This document shows positions 1 through 3,220 of a stretch of DNA of 6,502 nt, one piece after another. A program made the translations under genes and the position numbers. Source of the stretch: Richelia sp. UBA3308 (lineage in GTDB: Bacteria; Cyanobacteriota; Cyanobacteriia; Cyanobacteriales; Nostocaceae); contig DESS01000004.1 in NCBI GenBank assembly GCA_002361335.1, forward strand, positions 32,763-39,264, given 5' to 3'. The notes under the pieces are model-generated. The model ran no database searches and was not told where the DNA came from. It worked only from the letters and a program-made list of their open reading frames with translations. Each line of letters begins with the position of its first letter. Positions within the stretch are counted from its first letter, which is position 1.

Positions 1-3
1 ATC

Positions 4-24
4 AAACTTCTTACTTCTTACTTC
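4..24. repeat. Tail of a TTACTTC heptamer tandem array
   Basis: Two perfect TTACTTC units (11-17, 18-24) are preceded by the half-matching AAACTTC (4-10), all in 7-bp phase. The units resemble the TTACTYG/TTACTTA units of the long array at 2359-2533. This is probably the end of an array that begins before the window. It is followed directly by the small hairpin CCGC-GAA-GCGG (24-34). The 9-mer GCGAAGCGG (26-34) reappears as its reverse complement at 3053-3061, so it looks like a dispersed intergenic motif of this genome. Confidence 0.6.
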
Positions 25-84
25 CGCGAAGCGGTACTAGCAGTTTCAAGCAATAAGGTTTCAACCCCATAATCGGCTGTTTTT

Positions 85-138
85 CCGGGCATCCCGGCAT
101 TGATTGATGTTTTAGTAATTTGCCCTTCACGGGGCAAA
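85..138. other. Two short hairpins in the upstream spacer
   Basis: Positions 85-97 form CCGGG-CAT-CCCGG, a 5-bp stem. Positions 119-138 form TTTGCCC-TTCACG-GGGCAAA, a 7-bp stem with a 6-nt loop. Neither is followed by a T-run on either strand, so I do not call them intrinsic terminators. They may be the 3' end of a transcript from outside the window or degenerate intergenic repeats. Apart from these, the heptamer tail and the GGAACTT box at 208-214, I see nothing in 1-263. Confidence 0.35.
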
Positions 139-207
139 ATTCAACGGGAGCAAGCAAGTAGGATGACTTGTACAACAAAAAAACTTCTGATAATAGGTGT
201 TAGAGCC

Positions 208-237
208 GGAACTTAAAAAGCCTAATTAGCAATCATT
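208..237 (+). promoter_or_regulatory. Possible ECF (RpoE-like) promoter before the small ORF
   Basis: GGAACTT at 208-214 matches the -35 consensus of RpoE-type sigma factors exactly. The best -10-like sequence is TCATT at 233-237, which leaves an 18-nt spacer, two longer than in the much better site before the sigma gene at 868-895. Transcription from here would begin near 243, just ahead of the ribosome-binding site at 252-256. The -35 is convincing; the -10 is not. A chance match is quite possible. Confidence 0.3.
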
Positions 238-263
238 AAATAAAGGTGTGTGGGAGATAAATC

Positions 264-416
264 ATGTTAGAAAAATTATTGTTGGCAGTAACCATTACAT
301 TTTCTCTCCAGATGTTCGTCCAACTTCAAGTGCCGCTACCAAATGATTCTGAGGGTATTTATCCTCCTCAAAGGGATACAACACCTCAAATTTTAGTAAA
401 GCTGGTACGAAAATAA
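264..416 (+). CDS. Small hydrophobic/secreted protein, 50 aa, unrecognised
   Basis: A 50-codon frame opens with ATG at 264 and ends with TAA at 414-416. GGGAG at 252-256 lies 7 nt before the ATG, one of the best ribosome-binding sites in the window and the main reason to believe it. The peptide starts MLEK and continues with a hydrophobic stretch over residues 5-21, which looks like a signal peptide or membrane anchor. A polar, proline-containing tail follows (PLPND at 24-28, YPPQR at 33-37) and ends in the basic LVRK. There are no cysteines and no recognisable domain. It lies on the same strand as the sigma gene about 510 bp downstream, with possible promoters between, so it is probably a separate transcript. 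A GGAACTT box 50 bp upstream raises the idea of SigG control. It could also be a chance frame; function unknown. Confidence 0.5.
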   Translation: MLEKLLLAVTITFSLQMFVQLQVPLPNDSEGIYPPQRDTTPQILVKLVRK

Positions 417-523
417 GAATTTGCTTGGTTAACAAGAAATTAAAATTTATCTAATTTTATAATTTCTAAAACAACCCAAAAGCAATACTTATTTTTCAAT
501 ATCTATTAAAAATTATCAAAACA

Positions 524-620
524 TTTTATAAAGTTTTCATGAATGGTATGATTTGCTTAAATTATATGAAAAGAGTTTTAATTGTCACCAATGACAATTT
601 TTCATGAATTCTTTATAAAA
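524..620. repeat. Interrupted inverted repeat, 20-bp arms
   Basis: The arm at 524-543 is the reverse complement of the arm at 601-620 at 18 of 20 positions; the two mismatches are adjacent in the middle. Each arm also contains short self-palindromes (TTCATGAA; TTTATAAA). The 57-bp centre holds a second, perfect inverted repeat, AATTGTCA-CCAA-TGACAATT (580-599), which is not centred on the first. The right arm and the inner repeat overlap the candidate promoter at 591-619, so they could be operator sites or a folded leader RNA. Low-complexity AT sequence makes some palindromy expected, but 18/20 over 20 bp is more than trivial. Confidence 0.5.
591..619 (+). promoter_or_regulatory. Candidate housekeeping (sigma-70 type) promoter
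   Basis: ATGACA at 591-596 (5/6 match to TTGACA) and TATAAA at 614-619 (5/6 match to TATAAT) are 17 bp apart, the preferred spacing. Transcription would start near 626 and leave a leader of about 300 nt before the sigma gene. The -35 overlaps the right half of a perfect inverted repeat (580-599), an arrangement typical of a regulated promoter. It would give basal expression of the sigma gene alongside the SigG-type promoter. AT-rich DNA produces such matches by chance. Confidence 0.4.
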
Positions 621-867
621 ATAATAAGCAATTACAAAACATTACGTGTTACAAATATAAATTTAGCCGCTCAGGCGATTTTCATCATTGGGATAGGCAA
701 TTATTAAATTGGCACCGTACAAGGATTTTTACCTATATAAAACACTCGAAGCTTAAAAATTAGTTCTGGTGGGTAGAATCCAGATTTGGGGAGCTGATTC
801 TTAACCGTAATTTTACTGAAGCTTATACTAAATATTTGTACCAGTTATAAATCCGTCACTATTGAAG

Positions 868-895
868 GGAACTAAATGCATCTTTACAGGTCTAA
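868..895 (+). promoter_or_regulatory. ECF/SigG-type autoregulatory promoter
   Basis: GGAACTA (868-874), 16 bp, then TCTAA (891-895). This nearly reproduces the promoter recognised by Escherichia coli RpoE (GGAACTT, about 16 bp, TCTRA). Transcription would begin near 902, giving a leader of about 26 nt before the ATG at 928. Many ECF genes are transcribed from a promoter of their own specificity, and the next gene encodes an RpoE-like ECF sigma factor, so autoregulation is the natural reading. That SigG itself uses this site is inference. Confidence 0.65.
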
Positions 896-927
896 TAGAT
901 AGGGATGATTTGAAGCCAGTAACATAT

Positions 928-1584
928 ATGAGTCAATCGATTGCTGCATCCTGGTCTACACTTGATGCCAGGTTTCCGGAAACCTCAGTAGAAGTTGATA
1001 AACTTTCAAACCATGACCTAATTTTGCGCTGTCAGACTGGCGTGCGCCCCGAACGTGCTGCTTTTGCAGAACTAATGCGTCGTTATCAATCGCAAGTTGA
1101 TAGAGTTTTGTATCACTTAGCACCTGATTGGGCTGATAGAGCAGATTTAGCTCAGGAAGTCTGGATAAGAGTTTTTCGGAATATTAGTCGGTTGCAAGAC
1201 CCTAGTAAATTCCGAGGTTGGTTGAGTCGGATTGCGACTAACTTGTTTTACGACGAATTACGTAAACGCAAGCGAGTTGTTAGTCCTTTATCCCTGGATG
1301 CTCCCCGTACCTTAGACGATGGAGAAATGGATTGGGAAATTGCTGGCGACACTCCCGGGCCAGAAGAAGAACTGACAACAAGAGAATTTTACGAGCAACT
1401 GCGCTCTGCGATCGCGGACTTACCGGAAGTATTTCGTACCACAATAGTGTTACGAGAAATTGAAGGATTGGCATATGAAGAAATTGCTGAAATAACAGGT
1501 GTTTCTTTAGGAACAGTGAAGTCAAGAATTGCCAGAGCAAGATCTAGACTACAAGCTCAACTACAAAATTATGTAGAGAGCTAA
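928..1584 (+). CDS. sigG: ECF sigma factor, SigG type
   Basis: RNA polymerase sigma factor of the extracytoplasmic-function group, 218 aa, directing transcription of an envelope-stress type regulon. Region 2 spans about residues 45-116: FAELMRRYQ at its start, DLAQEVWIRVFRN at 73-85 (polymerase core binding), then FRGWLSRIATN and a basic LRKRKR for -10 contact. An acidic linker follows (about 125-152). Region 4 is about 155-212, with LPEVFRTT and the helix-turn-helix YEEIAEITGVSLGTVKSRI at 183-201, which reads the -35. There is no region 1 or 3, as in all ECF factors. A TTG at 862 in frame would add 22 residues, but the -35 and -10 of a good RpoE-like promoter lie inside that extension, so ATG 928 is preferred; neither start has a clear ribosome-binding site. 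The membrane anti-sigma gene downstream supports the SigG assignment, which rests on remembered family resemblance. Confidence 0.9.
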   Translation: MSQSIAASWSTLDARFPETSVEVDKLSNHDLILRCQTGVRPERAAFAELMRRYQSQVDRVLYHLAPDWADRADLAQEVWIRVFRNISRLQDPSKFRGWLSRIATNLFYDELRKRKRVVSPLSLDAPRTLDDGEMDWEIAGDTPGPEEELTTREFYEQLRSAIADLPEVFRTTIVLREIEGLAYEEIAEITGVSLGTVKSRIARARSRLQAQLQNYVES

Positions 1585-1759
1585 ATTGTAGCGTTCGCCC
1601 TTACATGAGCAGGATAATTATCCGATTAATTTTCAAACGATATTAATTGACTATTTGTTAAAAAATATTTTGTGCGTCTGCCCCTGGGAGAACAATAAGA
1701 GTTAAATTCTCAAGCTTGCCTGCTGTGTATACCCGTATATTATTGGTAATAATGTTAAG
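1585..1759. other. Sigma/anti-sigma intergenic spacer
   Basis: The 175-bp gap is long for an ECF sigma/anti-sigma pair, whose genes often nearly overlap. It holds a perfect 12-bp palindrome, GGATAATTATCC (1612-1623), and a weak promoter-like pair, TTGCCT (1716-1721) and TATTAT (1738-1743), 16 bp apart. That promoter would start transcription only about 10 nt before the anti-sigma ATG. No T-tailed hairpin is visible, so read-through from the sigma gene remains likely. I find no GGAAC/TCTAA pair here. Confidence 0.45.
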
Positions 1760-2362
1760 ATGAACACAGAACATCACTTTGACGACTCCCGCTTGCAAAA
1801 TCAACAACAATTGCCTGATGGGAACAACCCTAATACCAATCAATTATCGGGTGCTAAGAATATGGTGAAGCGCGATCGCTTCGAGTTATTGAGTGCTTAC
1901 CTTGATGGAGAGGTAACAGCTGCCGAACGCAAGCAAGTAGAAGATTGGCTAGCAAATGATACCTCAATCCAAAGGTTACACAAACGACTTTTATCACTGC
2001 GGCAAGGCTTGCGGAATCTTCCAGTACCGCAGTCAGGAAAATCAATAGAAGAGACAGTTGATAGCGTAATGGCAAGGTTACGCCGGAGAACCAAAATAAT
2101 TTGGATGTTCGGAGGTGCAGCCGTTGCAGCTTGCGTTATCGGTTCGCTATCGAGTTTAATTCCCAGTGGGGAACCAGGAATATTTAGATTGGCTAGCAAT
2201 CCCTTACAGCAAGCCCAAAAAAGTTCTTCGGATGATAGATCGTTTCCGATGGTTGCTTTGAATAAACCACCGTTACCAATACCCAAAGCAGCCCAAAATT
2301 TACCCCAACAAGGAATAAATCAAACACAACCCCTACGTTGGGATTCTCAAAAATATAATTAG
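1760..2362 (+). CDS. Membrane anti-sigma factor of SigG
   Basis: A 200-aa bitopic membrane protein predicted to sequester the upstream ECF sigma factor at the cytoplasmic membrane. After a polar, Gln/Asn-rich N-terminus (1-34) comes an anti-sigma domain, about 38-90: FELLSAYLDGEVTAAERKQVEDW is the typical first part, followed by helices ending RQGLRNLP. The zinc-binding HxxxCxxC motif of many anti-sigma factors is absent; the only cysteine, C125, is in the membrane segment. A basic MARLRRRTK (104-112) precedes one transmembrane helix, about 113-134, giving cytoplasmic N-terminus and periplasmic C-terminus. The periplasmic tail (about 65 aa) is Pro/Gln/Ser rich with no known domain. Release by regulated proteolysis, as for RseA, is likely but not shown here. 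ATG 1760 lacks a ribosome-binding site; M35 at 1862 is an alternative. In Nostoc punctiforme the cognate protein is, I believe, named SapG. The stop codon is part of the following repeat array. Confidence 0.82.
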   Translation: MNTEHHFDDSRLQNQQQLPDGNNPNTNQLSGAKNMVKRDRFELLSAYLDGEVTAAERKQVEDWLANDTSIQRLHKRLLSLRQGLRNLPVPQSGKSIEETVDSVMARLRRRTKIIWMFGGAAVAACVIGSLSSLIPSGEPGIFRLASNPLQQAQKSSSDDRSFPMVALNKPPLPIPKAAQNLPQQGINQTQPLRWDSQKYN

Positions 2363-2533
2363 TTGTTAGTTGTTAGTTGTTAGTTGTTAGTTGTTACTCG
2401 TTACTTATTACTCGTTACTTATTACTTGTTACTCGTTACTTATTACTTGTTACTCGTTACTCGTTACTTATTACTTGTTACTTGTTACTCGTTACTCGTT
2501 ACTCGTTACTCGTTACTTATTAGTTATTAATTA
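2359..2533. repeat. Heptanucleotide tandem array, 25 units
   Basis: Twenty-five 7-bp units run in unbroken phase, each beginning TTA. First come five TTAGTTG units, then a mixture of TTACTCG, TTACTTA and TTACTTG, ending TTAGTTA and TTAATTA. This is the short tandemly repeated repetitive (STRR) type of sequence known from filamentous cyanobacteria. The first unit overlaps the anti-sigma TAG stop (2360-2362). The lead units carry TAG every 7 bp on the plus strand, and the TTACTYG units carry TAA every 7 bp on the minus strand, so all three frames are closed repeatedly in both directions. The array fills most of the gap between two convergent genes. Confidence 0.92.
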
Positions 2534-2560
2534 TTAGAACAGCTAATAACTAATAATTAG
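2520..2560. terminator. AT-rich hairpin between convergent genes, possible bidirectional terminator
   Basis: The arms 2520-2537 and 2543-2560 pair over 18 positions: 15 Watson-Crick pairs, two G-T pairs and one mismatch, with the loop AACAG. The left arm is the last two heptamers plus TTAG. The right arm is the same kind of heptamer (TTATTAG) read on the opposite strand, so the array flips orientation here. Lying between the stops of the anti-sigma and cyclotransferase genes, it could stop transcripts from both sides. It has no GC-rich stem or pure T-run, so termination is only suggested. Confidence 0.45.
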
Positions 2561-2579
2561 GTTCATAATTCATAACTCA

Positions 2580-3023
2580 TCACTCAAAACGATTTAAACC
2601 TTTTCCACTCCACCAACCATCAGTTTGTGGAGTGCCTTTTAATTGAAAAATTGTGATAAAATCCATTAAATAAACCCAGGCAAAACCGAGAGAATTATTT
2701 TCTAAATCAAATATTTCAACTTGTGTTCGATTATAGAGGTTTTCTTTGTTAGGTCTTTGAGGATGATAATCTTCAAGTTCATCAAGACTGCTTAAAACTT
2801 CTGGATTAACAAACGAGAGTAAATATCCGTAGACAGAATCATTTCCCGTCGTCATTGCTGGGTATCCTTGAGGAAGCCCATATAATTCACCACGAACATA
2901 AGCTTTTTTTGCATCTAGGATCTCTGACGCACAGTAGAAATCGTAGTTTGCTTCACCTGGCTTAAGGGTACCGTAGACAAACACCCGTAACAAGCCAGAA
3001 TTTTGTTCTTTTGATTTACCCAT
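2580..3023 (-). CDS. Gamma-glutamylcyclotransferase-like (GGCT/AIG2 fold) protein
   Basis: A 147-aa cytoplasmic protein of the gamma-glutamylcyclotransferase-like family, whose members release 5-oxoproline from gamma-glutamyl amino acids or gamma-glutamylamine crosslinks. Visible marks are the substrate loop VFVYGTLKPG (residues 14-23, with YGTL at 17-20), the strand LYGLPQGYPAM (48-58), VYGYLL (64-69) and LDELEDY (80-86), in which E84 should be the catalytic acid. LYNRTQVEI (96-104) matches the usual YxR strand, and a WVYL strand follows (116-119). Length fits the single-domain bacterial family. It starts at ATG 3023 with no clear ribosome-binding site and ends with TGA at 2582-2580, converging on the anti-sigma gene and diverging from leuS. 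A TTGACT/TATCTT pair upstream sits too close to the ATG to be its promoter. Substrate is unknown; members with this short architecture are often annotated only by fold. Confidence 0.82.
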   Translation of the reverse strand: MGKSKEQNSGLLRVFVYGTLKPGEANYDFYCASEILDAKKAYVRGELYGLPQGYPAMTTGNDSVYGYLLSFVNPEVLSSLDELEDYHPQRPNKENLYNRTQVEIFDLENNSLGFAWVYLMDFITIFQLKGTPQTDGWWSGKGLNRFE

Positions 3024-3031
3024 AAGATAAA

Positions 3032-3101
3032 AGGTTAAAACTTAAAAGTCAACCGCTTCGCAGAAATTTCAAAAGTCAAGGTAATAGGTTAAACCTTAAA
3101 G
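3032..3101. repeat. Nested direct repeats in the divergent spacer
   Basis: AGGTTAAAACTTAAAA (3032-3047) recurs as AGGTTAAACCTTAAAG (3086-3101), 14 of 16 matching and 54 bp apart. Within this span AAAAGTCAA occurs at 3044-3052 and 3071-3079, 27 bp apart. The copy of the dispersed motif CCGCTTCGC (3053-3061) lies between them. The sequence separates the divergent cyclotransferase-like and leuS genes. It may be degenerate repeat DNA or binding sites for a regulator; I see no consensus that I can name. Confidence 0.5.
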
Positions 3102-3108
3102 CTTACAA

Positions 3109-3164
3109 TCCCATCTCCTTGTCTCCTTGTCCCCTTGTCCCCTTCCTTGTCCCCCATCTCCCCA
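3109..3164. repeat. Pyrimidine-rich CCTTGTCC tandem repeat
   Basis: Octamers of the type CCTTGTCY lie at 3117-3124, 3125-3132, 3133-3140 and, after a 4-bp shift, 3145-3152, with C/T-rich flanks. The plus strand is almost entirely pyrimidine. It sits upstream of the leuS ribosome-binding site and keeps the leuS frame open upstream, which creates a false N-terminal extension back to a TTG at 3119. No confident promoter is seen; TACAAT at 3173-3178 is a possible -10, but the nearest TTG-type -35 is 20 bp away. Confidence 0.7.
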
Positions 3165-3207
3165 ACTACATCTACAATAGGTCATCAGAAACGATCGCAG
3201 TAGCATT

Positions 3208-3212
3208 AGGAG
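3208..3212 (+). promoter_or_regulatory. Ribosome-binding site deciding the leuS start
   Basis: AGGAG at 3208-3212 lies 8 nt before GTG 3221. It is the only strong Shine-Dalgarno sequence in this frame, and it selects GTG 3221 over the in-frame TTG at 3119. Confidence 0.8.
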
Positions 3213-3220
3213 TATTTTCG

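Larger units (their letters stand above)
417..927. other. AT-rich intergenic leader before the sigma gene
   Basis: About 510 bp with no convincing reading frame: the longest ATG frame I traced, from 539, stops after 22 codons and has no ribosome-binding site. It contains an interrupted inverted repeat (524-543/601-620), a nested perfect inverted repeat (580-599), a possible housekeeping promoter (591-619) and an RpoE-like promoter (868-895). GAAGCTTA occurs twice, at 748-755 and 818-825. TATATAAA at 734-741 resembles a -10 box, but its best -35 (TTGGCA at 709-714) is too far away for a confident call. Confidence 0.6.

Noticed and set aside
158..173. NtcA-like site GTA...TAC
   Set aside because: The spacing is 10 bases, not the 8 needed for the NtcA consensus, and no -10 sits at the expected distance. 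A second GTA...TAC at 6213-6225 has a spacing of 7.
580..602. Intrinsic terminator formed by the AATTGTCA/TGACAATT repeat with following Ts
   Set aside because: The stem is AT-rich with only two G-C pairs, the T-run is short and partly in the stem, and it is 160 bp from the nearest upstream stop. An operator or leader structure is at least as likely.
862..927. TTG start giving a 240-aa sigma factor
   Set aside because: The added 22 residues are not sigma-like, no ribosome-binding site precedes the TTG, and a strong RpoE-type promoter lies within the extension.
1280..1540. 86-aa minus-strand ORF inside the sigma gene, and similar antisense frames inside the anti-sigma and leuS genes
   Set aside because: These are shadows of well-supported coding genes on the other strand.
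2359..2533. CRISPR array
   Set aside because: The units are contiguous 7-mers with no spacers.
3024..3052. Minus-strand promoter TTGACT-N17-TATCTT for the cyclotransferase-like gene
   Set aside because: The -10 would directly abut the ATG, putting the transcript start inside the coding sequence.
3119..3220. TTG start giving an 895-aa LeuS
   Set aside because: The extension is translated pyrimidine-rich repeat. GTG 3221 has AGGAG at ideal spacing and gives normal family length.
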